NCBI GenBank assembly: GCA_023416585.1
Contig: JAEZHM010000042.1
Coordinates: forward strand, 124,001 to 188,000
Length of the DNA stretch: 64,000 bases
Source: Bacillota bacterium
Lineage (GTDB): Bacteria > Bacillota > Clostridia > Christensenellales > Aristaeellaceae
Direction of reading: 5' to 3'
A program made the position numbers and the translations under genes. Position 1 is the first letter of the stretch, and each line of letters begins with the position of its first letter. Positions 7,037 through 15,616 of the stretch are shown here, piece after piece. The notes beneath the pieces are model-generated. The model had not been told where the DNA came from. It did not search any database and worked only from the letters and a program-made list of their open reading frames with translations.

Positions 7037-8065
7037 ATGATCACCATCAAGGAAATCGCCGAAAGCCTGAACGTGAGCACCGCCACGGTATCCAACGTCA
7101 TACACGGGCATTTGGATAAGATGTCCCCGGAAATGGCCCAGCGCATACGACACAAGCTGGAAGAATACCATTATATCCCCAACATGGGCGCCAGGATGCT
7201 GGCCAAGGGTGATTCGGAGATCATAGGCGTCATCACCAACTATCCCAACAGGGAGGAAAAGCTGGCGCTGCAGGATCCTTTTGTGAGCGAGCTCATCGGC
7301 TCGCTGGAAAACGAGATCCGCACCCGCCATTTTTTCACCATGCTGTACGCTGCCCAGAATGCCCAGGAAATCAACCATATCGCCCAGACATGGAATACTA
7401 TCGGCCTCATCATCATGGGATTGCAGGCGGACCAATGCCGGGCGCTGATGAAAATTGCCCAACGGCCCGTGGTATTCATCGACTGCTATTTTGATGAGGG
7501 CGAAAAGTACAACAACGTGGGGCTCGACGATTTTGCCGGCGGGCAGATGATGGCCGAACATCTTTATAAAAACGGCCACAGGCACATCGCCTATGTGGGG
7601 GACCAGCCGGTGCTCTATGGCGTGGACGCCCACCGCCTGGCCGGGCACCGGCAGGCCATCGCCCGCCACAACATTCCCTGGGGAGATGATTCCTATATAC
7701 AAATCGCCAAGGACCGCAAGCTCCGCCGTGAGGACTTTCGAAAAATGCTCCCCCGCGTAGGCAAAAAGGATACCGCATGGGTATTCACCTCCGATTATTA
7801 CGCGGCTGAGGCTGTGAATTTCCTGACGGATGAAGGTGTAAGCGTTCCCAGGGACATTTCTGTTGCCGGCTTTGACGACAATATGCTGGCTCACATTCTG
7901 CGGCCCCGCCTAACCACCATCCATCAAAATGTGTCCCGCAAGGCGGAGCATGCTGTCAAAATGCTCCTGGACATCCTGGATAAAAAAGTGGAGCCGCCCA
8001 TGGAAGTCACCCTTCCCGTGCGCCTTGTCAAGGGAGAAACAGTTAGAGATCTGACCCAGCCATGA
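7037..8065 (+). CDS. LacI family transcriptional regulator
   Basis: The product has 342 residues. Its N-terminal helix-turn-helix ITIKEIAESLNVSTATVSNV is followed by the hinge-helix region (YIPNMGARMLAKG) and a periplasmic-binding-protein-like sugar-sensing domain (residues about 60-340). The ATG at 7037 follows GGGGGTG at good spacing. The in-frame ATG at 7010 would put extra residues before the HTH and is less likely. It lies directly upstream of, and in the same direction as, the GH66 operon. The operon promoter is bracketed by two related palindromes with a central GCGC, as LacI proteins bind. Inference: local repressor released by an isomalto- or dextran-derived sugar. Confidence 0.9.
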   Translation: MITIKEIAESLNVSTATVSNVIHGHLDKMSPEMAQRIRHKLEEYHYIPNMGARMLAKGDSEIIGVITNYPNREEKLALQDPFVSELIGSLENEIRTRHFFTMLYAAQNAQEINHIAQTWNTIGLIIMGLQADQCRALMKIAQRPVVFIDCYFDEGEKYNNVGLDDFAGGQMMAEHLYKNGHRHIAYVGDQPVLYGVDAHRLAGHRQAIARHNIPWGDDSYIQIAKDRKLRREDFRKMLPRVGKKDTAWVFTSDYYAAEAVNFLTDEGVSVPRDISVAGFDDNMLAHILRPRLTTIHQNVSRKAEHAVKMLLDILDKKVEPPMEVTLPVRLVKGETVRDLTQP

Positions 8066-8118
8066 TCCCTTTGGTGCAATTCAACAAACAGCACATTTCA
8101 ATCTTATATATTTTGTTT

Positions 8119-8132
8119 GTTATGCGCATAAC
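8119..8132. promoter_or_regulatory. LacI-type operator 1 of the GH66 operon
   Basis: GTTATGCGCATAAC is a perfect 14-base palindrome three bases upstream of the -35 box. With its flanks, TTTGTTATGCGCATAACAT, it is matched by the second site at 8184. Confidence 0.65.
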
Positions 8133-8135
8133 ATA

Positions 8136-8164
8136 TTGCGGCCAGCCAGATGTTATGCTATATT
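8136..8164 (+). promoter_or_regulatory. Promoter of the GH66 glucan operon
   Basis: TTGCGG (8136-8141) and TATATT (8159-8164) are spaced by 17 bases. The promoter lies between two related palindromic operators. Confidence 0.65.
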
Positions 8165-8183
8165 TTTTACACAAGAATTGTTT

Positions 8184-8197
8184 GTTACGCGCAGAAC
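8184..8197. promoter_or_regulatory. LacI-type operator 2 of the GH66 operon
   Basis: GTTACGCGCAGAAC, with flanks TTTG and AT, matches operator 1 at 12 of 14 core positions. Its centre is 65 bases downstream, after the transcription start. Confidence 0.6.
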
Positions 8198-8242
8198 ATG
8201 GAAGCAATCTGGAATTAGCGTTTCAGATGGAAAGGACGGATC

Positions 8243-10075
8243 ATGAAAAGAAGATGCGTCTGTCTTGCAGCGGCACTGCTGTTGCTTCTAACAACTGCAG
8301 TCCCTGCCTGTGCGACACAGAAAGAGGCGGTGCACATCACGGATATCTATACGGACAAAGCCATATACGCCCCCGGGGAAACGGTTCAGGTCAGCGTCAA
8401 GCTACAGCCGGGTCTTAAGGTAACGGGAAAGTTTCTCGTAGCAGCCTGGCATCTGGATCAGATGATAGAATCATCCCTGACCATACCTCTTGCGGCGGAT
8501 GGGAGCGAAACGGAATTCACCTTTAACTGGCAGCCGCCGGAAACAGACTTTCAGGGATATCTGCTTCAAGTATCCCTGACGGATGAAAGCGGCACGTTAC
8601 TTGATATGGGCCAGGTAGCCGTGGACGTATCCTCCTCCTGGGTAAAATTCCCCCGCTACGGCTATTTGTGGGATTTCACGAAGGATGTCCCGGCGGAAGA
8701 GAAGATCGCATCTCTTAACAAATATCACATTAACGGTTTGCAGTATTACGACTGGCAGTACCGCCACCACATTCCCCTTTACAAGGATACAGCAAAGTGG
8801 CAGGATTGGTCTGGCCGCTGGATCTATGGGGATGTGATTGCAAGGTATATTGATGCCGCCGGGGAAAAGGGCATGGTGAACCTGAACTACAATATGATCT
8901 ACGCCGCCAACAAAACCTACCTGCGAGATAAGACGGGCGTCGATCCCGCCTGGCGGCTTGTAAAGGCAAACGGCCAGGATTTTGACTGCGTTATGAGCCA
9001 AAGCCGGGGCAGCACCGGCATCCTGCAATTTTTTAACATATTGAATGCTGGCTGGCAGAACTACATTTTCAAAGCCGAAAAGGAAGCCATTGAAAAGATA
9101 GGCTTTGACGGCTGGCATGGCGACACCATTGGCGAAAATGGAAGGATGCAGACACCGGATGGAGAACCGCTGGGCGTTGACGAAAACGGGAAACCCGTAC
9201 ATCTTGTCAAGGATGGCTATACCATCTTCCTCAACAAAGCCAAAGAAGCCCTGGGCGACAAATACCTGGTGTTCAATCCAGTAGGTGCGCAGGGCATCGA
9301 AAAGGTGAGTGCCAGCAAGGTTGATGTTCTGTACGCCGAGTTCTGGCCCTGGGACAAAAACCGCTGGGGTCAGCACTACGATACATACAACGCCATCCAG
9401 CGGGAAATTCGTACTGCGGCAAAGGAAAGCGGCGGCAAATCGTTGGTAGTGGCCGGTTATGTGAACTACAAGGCCCCGGGGGAACATTTCAACCCTGCCG
9501 CTGTGCTTTTGATGGACGCAATGGTGTTTTCCTCCGGAGGGGCGCGCATAGAGCTTGGCAACGGCGACAACATGCTTTCCAACGAATACTTTCCTGGCGA
9601 CGGCGCAAAAACCATGGGGCCAGAACTTAAGGCAAAGGTCATACGGATGTACGACTTTATCACCGCTTATGAAAACCTTCTGCGGGGCGGGCCGCAGCCT
9701 GTGGAGCGCAATATCGCGCTGGATGGGGTTCGTCAATCCTTAACCGGCACGGGAGACGCCGTATGGACCTTCGCCACGGCATCAGACGATTATGAGATGC
9801 TGCACCTTATAAACCTAACCGGCACCAACAGCATGTGGCGGGATGAAACTCAAACAAAGCCCGAGCCTGCGCCGGTTGATAAAGTCCCGGTACGCTATTA
9901 TACAGACGCGAGTGTGGAAGCGGTTTATATGGCTTCCCCCGACGGGGAGGATATCGCCCCCCAAGAGCTCGCCTTCAAAACAGGCTCGGATGAAAAAGGA
10001 ACCTTCATTGCCTTCGCAGTACCTTCTCTTGCCTATTGGGACATGGTATTTATGCGTATAAAGGCGCATGAGTAA
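8243..10075 (+). CDS. Glycoside hydrolase family 66, dextranase/cycloisomaltooligosaccharide type
   Basis: A secreted 610-residue enzyme. A signal peptide (MKRRCVCLAAALLLLLTTAV) ends in VPAC, so it may be a lipoprotein. Residues about 30-125 form a beta-sandwich, and a (beta/alpha)8 barrel follows. By position the nucleophile is Asp294 in GFDGWHGDTIG and the acid/base is Glu366 in YAEFWPWD, a spacing like that in known GH66 enzymes. A short C-terminal beta domain ends the protein. The family cleaves alpha-1,6-glucan inside the chain. It lacks the extra repeats of large streptococcal dextranases. It is first in an operon with a solute-binding protein, permeases and a GH125-like enzyme, under the flanking operators. 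Confidence 0.88.
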   Translation: MKRRCVCLAAALLLLLTTAVPACATQKEAVHITDIYTDKAIYAPGETVQVSVKLQPGLKVTGKFLVAAWHLDQMIESSLTIPLAADGSETEFTFNWQPPETDFQGYLLQVSLTDESGTLLDMGQVAVDVSSSWVKFPRYGYLWDFTKDVPAEEKIASLNKYHINGLQYYDWQYRHHIPLYKDTAKWQDWSGRWIYGDVIARYIDAAGEKGMVNLNYNMIYAANKTYLRDKTGVDPAWRLVKANGQDFDCVMSQSRGSTGILQFFNILNAGWQNYIFKAEKEAIEKIGFDGWHGDTIGENGRMQTPDGEPLGVDENGKPVHLVKDGYTIFLNKAKEALGDKYLVFNPVGAQGIEKVSASKVDVLYAEFWPWDKNRWGQHYDTYNAIQREIRTAAKESGGKSLVVAGYVNYKAPGEHFNPAAVLLMDAMVFSSGGARIELGNGDNMLSNEYFPGDGAKTMGPELKAKVIRMYDFITAYENLLRGGPQPVERNIALDGVRQSLTGTGDAVWTFATASDDYEMLHLINLTGTNSMWRDETQTKPEPAPVDKVPVRYYTDASVEAVYMASPDGEDIAPQELAFKTGSDEKGTFIAFAVPSLAYWDMVFMRIKAHE

Positions 10076-10092
10076 TAGAAAGGAGATTTCCC

Positions 10093-11295
10093 ATGAAAAA
10101 GCTTGTCAGTCTGCTGCTGGTCTTGACCATGGTTATGACCTTCGCCTCCGCCATGGCGGAAGGAAAGACGAAGATCGTCTTCTGGCACACCTACGGCGAC
10201 GCGGAAACGCCCATACTGGAAAATGACATCATTCCCATGTTTGAAGCCGCCCACCCCGATATCGAAGTCGAAGCCGTACGCCAGGATGGCGGCCAGTTCA
10301 ACCAGATGCTGGTAGCCGCCTTCGGCACCGGCAACGTGCCGGATGTAGCCCGTGTGGACATCGTTCAAACAAGCGCCTACGCCAAGCTTGGCGGCATTGT
10401 TCCCCTGGACGAGATGGAAAGCTTTGCGGCCCTCAAAGACGCCGTGCTGGAAGGCCCCCTGTCCACCAACCTGTATAACGGCAAGTACTACGGCCTGCCG
10501 CTGAACACTAACTGCAAGGCCGCCGTCATGAACATGAACATCATGGCCGAGCTGGGCTTCACCGAGCCGCCTGCCACCATGGAGGAGTTCATTGCAGCGA
10601 GCCTGGAAAAGAAGCCCGGCACCCCCACCCTTAACGTTTCCGGTGTAGGCGACTGGGATATGTACCCCTACTTCTGGCTCTTTGGCGGCGTCCTCACAGA
10701 CGAAGGCTTTACCAAGGCCTCGGGCTACCTTAATAGCGAGCAGAGCGTAAAGGCCGTTACGAAGCTGAAGGAACTGCATGACCAGGGCGTGTTCACCATC
10801 CGTGACGTGGACGGCACACCCGACGCCTGGGACGGCATCAACAGTCAGTACGCCATGTTCTTTGAAGGCCCCTGGTATCCCTTCAACGCGGACAACAAGA
10901 TCATCCCCGCCCCCATCCCCACCTATGAAGGCCGCACTGCCTCCGTGGTCGGCGGCGAGAACATCGTGCTCTTTAACGGCAGCCAGAAGCAGGATGCAGC
11001 CTGGACCTTTGCCCAGTTCATGCTCACCGAGGAAGTGCAATTGAAGCTACTCACCGTGGGCGTTATCCCCACCCTCAAAGCCTGCGTGGAATCCGACCAG
11101 GTAAAGGCCGATCCCAAGTGGAGCGTCTACATGAAGCAGCTGGAAACAGCACAAAGCCGTATCCCCACACCGCAGGCCTCCACAGTTGGCCAATACTGGA
11201 GCGACGCCATGAACATGATCTTCTTGGAAGGCGCCGATATCCAGCAGACGCTGACCGATACCGCAGCTTTGATCGACACGGAACTTACGAAGTAA
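10093..11295 (+). CDS. Extracellular sugar-binding protein of an ABC importer (family 1)
   Basis: This 400-residue MalE/UgpB-like binding protein has a Sec signal peptide (about residues 1-22, ending FASAMA). The mature part starts with KIVFWHTYGD, a typical sugar-binding start. No lipobox cysteine is present at the cleavage site, which is odd for a Gram-positive binding protein. Ribosome binding site AAAGGAG precedes the ATG, 17 bases after the GH66 stop. It should capture the oligosaccharides made by the GH66 enzyme and pass them to the permeases at 11935-13748, which lie 640 bases further on. Confidence 0.9.
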   Translation: MKKLVSLLLVLTMVMTFASAMAEGKTKIVFWHTYGDAETPILENDIIPMFEAAHPDIEVEAVRQDGGQFNQMLVAAFGTGNVPDVARVDIVQTSAYAKLGGIVPLDEMESFAALKDAVLEGPLSTNLYNGKYYGLPLNTNCKAAVMNMNIMAELGFTEPPATMEEFIAASLEKKPGTPTLNVSGVGDWDMYPYFWLFGGVLTDEGFTKASGYLNSEQSVKAVTKLKELHDQGVFTIRDVDGTPDAWDGINSQYAMFFEGPWYPFNADNKIIPAPIPTYEGRTASVVGGENIVLFNGSQKQDAAWTFAQFMLTEEVQLKLLTVGVIPTLKACVESDQVKADPKWSVYMKQLETAQSRIPTPQASTVGQYWSDAMNMIFLEGADIQQTLTDTAALIDTELTK

Positions 11296-11296
11296 C

Positions 11297-11566
11297 CCAA
11301 GGGCTCCGCCCCTGGGAATCCCGCCCAAGGCTCCGCAGCCCCGACCCCGCCAGTGGCGGATGGGGGAGGGGCGGAGGAGGCTGGCGAAACGGGTTCCGTA
11401 GCCCGGCTGCCTCCAGGGAAGGCAATAAGCTGGGCGGAGGAAGCGCCCGAAACAGAACGATGGACGCGGCAGCGGCCAGCGTAACAATTGAGGGCGCCGG
11501 GGTTGCGAGCGGCAGCGAAGCAATGCGACGATTGAGCCAGATGGAAATTCATCCCTTGGGAATCCC
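11297..11566 (+). repeat. Two-hairpin repeat whose second hairpin is split by 223 bases
   Basis: The first hairpin (CAAGGGC-TCC-GCCCCTGG) and the flank GGAATCCCG match the element at 26754. The second hairpin should be compact, but its arms CCCAAGG (11324-11330) and CCTTGGG (11554-11560) are 223 bases apart. GGAATCCC follows as in the intact copies. The insert is GC-rich and has no supported ORF. Confidence 0.5.
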
Positions 11567-11571
11567 TTTTC

Positions 11572-11605
11572 TGCCTGCGGCATTTTATGCCGCAGGCATA
11601 TAGGA
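11572..11605 (+). terminator. Strong hairpin, probable terminator after the binding-protein gene
   Basis: TGCCTGCGGCAT and ATGCCGCAGGCA enclose a TTT loop. After a few bases the T-rich stretch GGATTTTTTAG follows. It may give the binding protein more transcript than the permeases. Confidence 0.6.
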
Positions 11606-11638
11606 TTTTTTAGTTGTTTTGAGCCGATGCGGTTTTTT

Positions 11639-11737
11639 ACTCCTTCCGCCGCCTGCGGGCGGCACCTCCCTCACGGAGGGAGGCTTTCCAAAAGGCTCCC
11701 TCCGCGAGGGAGCTGTCGCCGCAGCGACTGAAGGAGT
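11639..11737. repeat. 99-base inverted-repeat element (MITE-like)
   Basis: The termini ACTCCTTC and GAAGGAGT are perfect inverted repeats. Inside are hairpins CCGCCTGCGGGCGG, CCTCCCTCACGGAGGGAGG and GCTCCCTCCGCGAGGGAGC, followed by TGTCGCCGCAGCGACTG. Similar elements are, to my knowledge, dispersed in gut Clostridia genomes. A short relative is at 48355. Confidence 0.65.
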
Positions 11738-11863
11738 AGCTATTTTGATTTGCTAACAGCTAAACTTTGTATCACATACTGTTCACTGCGATATGTAGAT
11801 TTGTATTAATTTACTAGCTACTTCTTCTTGAAAAAGTTAAGCATCATGTTATATCCTAAAAAT

Positions 11864-11916
11864 GGGGATTCCAAAGGGGCTTTGTCCCTTTGGCAGTTTC
11901 CAGGGGCTCTGCCCTT
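11864..11916 (-). repeat. Two-hairpin repeat, inverted copy
   Basis: It contains CCAAAGGGG-CTTTGT-CCCTTTGG (11871-11893) and CAGGGGC-TCT-GCCCTTG (11901-11916). Read on the minus strand, the order and spacers match the element at 26754-26810. It ends two bases before the permease ribosome binding site. Confidence 0.6.
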
Positions 11917-11934
11917 GAAAAGGAGGGAGAAAAC

Positions 11935-12885
11935 ATGGATCATCCCATCCTGATAGCTGATATCCAAAAAAAGCAGCAGAAGCGCCTTATGCATACACGG
12001 CTTTTAAATCTTCTTCCGGCGGCTCCCTTTGTGCTGCCGGGGCTGATCCTGGCGTGTGTTTTCGTCATTTATCCCATGCTGTTCAACATCCGCATCAGCT
12101 TTTCCAATTACCAAATCGTTCAGCGTTCCATGACCTTCATCGGTCTTGACAACTATATCTCTCTGCTTACCGAGCCCCAGGGCCGGCTTTTCATTGCCAT
12201 CCGCAACAATTTTCTGTACGCCATCATCACCACGCCCTTCATTTTGTTTTTTGGGCTGCTGTTCGCCGTGCTGATCAATAACCTGCGCAGGGCCCGTATG
12301 GTCTTCCGCACATTCTTTTATCTGCCGGTGATCACAAGCTGGGTCATTGTGGGCATGGTGTTTGCCTATATGTTCAACTCCGGGGAGCGCGGCCTTGTAA
12401 ACTACCTGCTGGTGGACGTGTTCCACCTTACAGGGGATTACGTGCCCTGGCTGCAAAAGACCTGGACGGGCAATACGGTCATCTGGATCATGGGCATATG
12501 GAAGAACATCGGCTGGTCCATGATCATTTACCTGGCGGGGCTGCAGGGCATCTCCTCGGAACTATACGAAGCCGCCGGGATCGAGGGTGCCGGGCCAGTG
12601 GCGAAATTCCGCTACATCACCGTGCCGCTATTAAAAAACACCACGTTTTACGTGATGGTAAACATGCTCATCGGCGCGTTCAACGTGTTTTTGCAAGTGC
12701 TGCTGTTAACCAGCGGCAACCCCAGAGGCACCACCTCCGTACTGCAATACCTACTCTATGACAAGTCATTCAACCTCTTTGAGTTTGGCCAGGGCGCGGC
12801 CATCGGCTTGATCACGGCCATGCTGGTGCTCTTTACAACGCTGATTCTCAACAAGGTATTCCGAACGGAAGGGGGCAAGGCCTGA
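11935..12885 (+). CDS. Sugar ABC transporter permease, MalF type
   Basis: A 316-residue membrane protein with six to seven membrane segments. The cytoplasmic EAA loop EAAGIEGAGPVAKFRYITVP is where the shared ATPase docks. The ATG at 11935 follows AAGGAGGGAGAAAAC. An in-frame upstream extension would begin in a repeat and is rejected. It partners with the MalG-type permease, whose ATG shares one base with this stop codon. No ATPase gene is nearby, so an MsmK/MsmX-type ATPase encoded elsewhere is expected. The likely cargo is an alpha-glucan oligosaccharide. Confidence 0.92.
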   Translation: MDHPILIADIQKKQQKRLMHTRLLNLLPAAPFVLPGLILACVFVIYPMLFNIRISFSNYQIVQRSMTFIGLDNYISLLTEPQGRLFIAIRNNFLYAIITTPFILFFGLLFAVLINNLRRARMVFRTFFYLPVITSWVIVGMVFAYMFNSGERGLVNYLLVDVFHLTGDYVPWLQKTWTGNTVIWIMGIWKNIGWSMIIYLAGLQGISSELYEAAGIEGAGPVAKFRYITVPLLKNTTFYVMVNMLIGAFNVFLQVLLLTSGNPRGTTSVLQYLLYDKSFNLFEFGQGAAIGLITAMLVLFTTLILNKVFRTEGGKA

Positions 12886-13748
12886 TGCGTAAGATCCGCC
12901 TTTCACGGGTGATCTTCTGGATATTGCTGCTTGCCTGCGCTGCCGTCTTCGTACTGCCCTACCTGTTCATGATCACCAACTCCTTTGAGGAGTTCAGCTA
13001 TGTACTGCCCTATCCGCCAAAGATACTCCCCTCCCGGTTGAATTTCTCGGCCTATGAATACGTGCTCACTAAATCCAATCTACCACAGGCGGCCTTGAAC
13101 AGCATCGTCATCACCACCTGCACCATGGTCTTTGTGGTACTTGTCTCCTCCCTGTCCGCCTATGGGTTTGCCCGTATCGACTTTTTCGGCCGGGAGGCAC
13201 TGTTCCGCATCTATCTGTTTACACTGATGCTGCCGGGTTTTTTGAGCATCATCCCCCAGGTAATCGTGCTGCAGGGGATCAAAGTGCCATGGCTGGGCGG
13301 GGGCAACGGCCTGATGGGCACAAGAGCGGGGCTGATCCTTTTGTATGTGGGCACAGGCGTTTGCGGGAACACCTTCTTTTTGCGAGGGCATTTCGCATCG
13401 CTGCCCAAGGAGTTGGAGGAGTCCGTGCGCATCGATGGCGGCGGGCACTTTACCACCTTCTTCAGGGTTCTGCTTCCCCTGGCGCTGCCGGCCATCGGTA
13501 CGCTGGCCATTTTCTGCTTCCAGGGCACCTGGGAAGATTTCTTTACCGCCAAGGTAGTGCTGGGCGGCGTGCAGCAATTTGTCACGCTGCCGCTGATGAT
13601 CCAAACGCTGCGCGGCCAGCACGCCACACGGTGGGAGTGGATCTTCGCCGCCTCCATCCTGGTGCAGATCCCCATCCTGATCCTGTTTGTGACCTTTCAA
13701 AAGAAATTCGTCGTATCCGGCCTCTCAGAAGGATCCGTGAAGGCGTAG
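12885..13748 (+). CDS. Sugar ABC transporter permease, MalG type
   Basis: A 287-residue membrane protein with six membrane segments, starting MRKIRLSRVIFWILLLACAA. The EAA loop reads EESVRIDGGGHFTTFFRVLL. The start overlaps the MalF-type stop codon by one base (TGATG), so translation is coupled. It completes the importer with the binding protein at 10093. A GH125-like glycosidase follows 12 bases later, so the imported oligosaccharide is probably cleaved inside the cell. Confidence 0.92.
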   Translation: MRKIRLSRVIFWILLLACAAVFVLPYLFMITNSFEEFSYVLPYPPKILPSRLNFSAYEYVLTKSNLPQAALNSIVITTCTMVFVVLVSSLSAYGFARIDFFGREALFRIYLFTLMLPGFLSIIPQVIVLQGIKVPWLGGGNGLMGTRAGLILLYVGTGVCGNTFFLRGHFASLPKELEESVRIDGGGHFTTFFRVLLPLALPAIGTLAIFCFQGTWEDFFTAKVVLGGVQQFVTLPLMIQTLRGQHATRWEWIFAASILVQIPILILFVTFQKKFVVSGLSEGSVKA

Positions 13749-13760
13749 GAAGGAAAACGC

Positions 13761-15551
13761 ATGAAAGTAAAATACCAGGTAACGGGTAATGAGTACCTTT
13801 CGCTGCCAACGCTCAGGGAACGGGACGGAGCCATCGAGGGGCTGACCTTTTTGCACATGGGTGCCAAGGGGATGCTGGAACTGAAGGGCGATGAAAGCAC
13901 ACCGCTCTTGAGCCCATTTATTACGGTGGACGGTCGGGAAACGGCCCTTGTTAATCTACGTTGGAGCCGGGAACATTATTGGATTCCTTCTTTTTCGACC
14001 CAATCGGGAACGCTTCACGTAACCGGCACGGTGCTGTGCCCCCTGAACGAGCGGGCTTTCTTCTACCGGATAAGGGTTCGAAATGATGGGCACAGCTCCG
14101 TCCGCTGTGGGGCCGGGCTTAAAGGCGCATGGACCCAAACGCTGCATGAGGTGAACGAATCCAAGCCCGTAGGCGGGCAGATGTTCCTTCTTAAAAGCAA
14201 CTGGAACCATCATTTCGTTATGGAAATGCGCGCGGGACTGCCGCTGTTTGCCTGGGCGCCCATCTTTGAGGATGCGGTGAAGGAGCAAAGCCAGCAGGCG
14301 GCGGACGGATCCATCCGCTTTACCTTGGAGAGGGAATGGAACCTTGCCCCCAAAGAGGAAGCGTCTGTGGACTACATTTTCGGCCTGGGGTATGAGGAAG
14401 TGGCTGCATCTACCAGCGCCAAGGAGCTTTTGCGCCGCGGTTTTGACATAATGCTGAATGAAACCCGCGCATGGCTTGCCAAACGGGAAAGGCAGCTTGA
14501 GGATGAAAAGCTGAAGGATATCCTGAATACCAATATGTTCTTCAGCTTCTTCTTCGCTTCCGGCCGGACCATCGATTCAGAGGAATTCGTGCTGATGACC
14601 TCCCGCAGCCCCAGGTACTATGTCTCCTGCGCCTACTGGGACAGGGACAGCCTATTATGGAGCTTCCCAGCCATCCTGATGGCGGACAGGGAATATGCCA
14701 GGGAGATTTTGAAGTACGTTTTTACCAAGCAGATCCGCAACGTGGGCATCCACAGCCGGTTCATCGACGGCACCGTTCTGGAGCCGGGGTTTGAGCTGGA
14801 TGAACTATGCGCGCCTTTGATTGCCCTGGAGAAATACCTTCAAGTCACCGGGGACGAATCTTTCTTGCGGGAAACATACATACAGGACGGCATCCTGCAT
14901 ATTCTTCGAATTCTAGACACAAAAAAACATCCTGATCTGGAGCTGTACGAAACATTCCTCCAGCCTACGGATGATACACATGTATATCCTTACCTCACCT
15001 ATGACAACGTGCTGGTGTGGCGTGTGCTGATCGATCTTTCCAAGCGCCTTTCCCGGCCGGACCTTCTTACCCAAGCGGAGCGTGTACGGGATGCAATACT
15101 CTATCACTTCATCAGGGAACGGGATGGTAAGCGTTTCTTCTGCTGGTCGGCAGACTTGAACGGGCAGTATGATGTGTACGATGAGCCGCCGGGGAGCCTG
15201 CTGCTGCTGCCCTACTATGGGTTTTGTGAAGCCAATGACCCAGTGTATTTGAATACCTCCGCCATGATAAGGGACCCTGGCTACCGCTATTCCTTCGCGG
15301 GCAAGCCCATCGCGGAAATCGGCTGCGCACACGCGCCGCACCCCTGGGTGCTGTCCATCGCCAACAGCCTGCTTTGCGGTTACAAGGCAACGGCCAAAGA
15401 GCACCTTCTGCGAACGGAGATGGACAACGGCATCGCCTGCGAAAGCGTTCATGAGGAAACTGGCGAATGTACAACAGGAGAGGCCTTTGCCACCTGTGCG
15501 GGTTTTCTGGCCTATGCATTGGATACGGCGTTCGGGCAGGACGCGGAATAA
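13761..15551 (+). CDS. GH125-like (alpha/alpha)6-barrel glycosidase
   Basis: This 596-residue protein has no signal peptide. An N-terminal beta-sandwich (about residues 1-230) is followed by a helical toroid. Motifs resemble GH125: YWDRDSLLWSFPA, then FELDELCAPLIALEKYLQVTGD at about residue 344 with the likely acid, and near the end ESVHEETGE with a possible base before FATCAGFLAYAL. Known GH125 enzymes are exo-alpha-1,6-mannosidases and are shorter (about 430 residues). The extra N-terminal domain and the GH66 partner suggest a different alpha-linked substrate, perhaps isomalto-oligosaccharides. GH15-type glucoamylase is the alternative. It is last in the operon, with ribosome binding site GGAAGG. 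Confidence 0.65.
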   Translation: MKVKYQVTGNEYLSLPTLRERDGAIEGLTFLHMGAKGMLELKGDESTPLLSPFITVDGRETALVNLRWSREHYWIPSFSTQSGTLHVTGTVLCPLNERAFFYRIRVRNDGHSSVRCGAGLKGAWTQTLHEVNESKPVGGQMFLLKSNWNHHFVMEMRAGLPLFAWAPIFEDAVKEQSQQAADGSIRFTLEREWNLAPKEEASVDYIFGLGYEEVAASTSAKELLRRGFDIMLNETRAWLAKRERQLEDEKLKDILNTNMFFSFFFASGRTIDSEEFVLMTSRSPRYYVSCAYWDRDSLLWSFPAILMADREYAREILKYVFTKQIRNVGIHSRFIDGTVLEPGFELDELCAPLIALEKYLQVTGDESFLRETYIQDGILHILRILDTKKHPDLELYETFLQPTDDTHVYPYLTYDNVLVWRVLIDLSKRLSRPDLLTQAERVRDAILYHFIRERDGKRFFCWSADLNGQYDVYDEPPGSLLLLPYYGFCEANDPVYLNTSAMIRDPGYRYSFAGKPIAEIGCAHAPHPWVLSIANSLLCGYKATAKEHLLRTEMDNGIACESVHEETGECTTGEAFATCAGFLAYALDTAFGQDAE

Positions 15552-15616
15552 TACTAAAGCAACATAAATGCTTAGATGAATACAAACGTATAGTAAACAA
15601 ACAAGCTCCGCTCGTC

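Larger units (their letters stand above)
11296..11934. other. Long non-coding gap with three repeat elements inside the glucan operon
   Basis: No gene is supported in these 639 bases. From left to right there is a split two-hairpin element (11297-11566), a strong hairpin (11572-11598), a 99-base inverted-repeat element (11639-11737), an AT-rich stretch (about 11740-11860) and an inverted copy of the two-hairpin element (11864-11916). The permease ribosome binding site follows at about 11920. The hairpins could reduce transcription into the permease genes or act as mRNA processing sites. Confidence 0.7.

Noticed and set aside
6923..7894. Minus-strand extension of the SpoIIAA-like ORF to 457 codons
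   Set aside because: It lies antisense to the clear LacI gene and has no homologous look. Only the last 133 codons have a ribosome binding site and protein-like sequence.
8597..9736. 379-codon minus-strand frame
   Set aside because: Antisense to the GH66 catalytic region. Composition is a shadow of codon bias, and it lacks a start site.
10033..11040. 335-codon minus-strand frame
   Set aside because: Antisense to the binding-protein gene, His/Gly/Val-rich as expected for a complement of biased codons.
11118..11603. 161-codon frame over the end of the binding protein and the repeat insert
   Set aside because: It starts inside another gene in a different frame and runs through repeat DNA. No ribosome site or family look.
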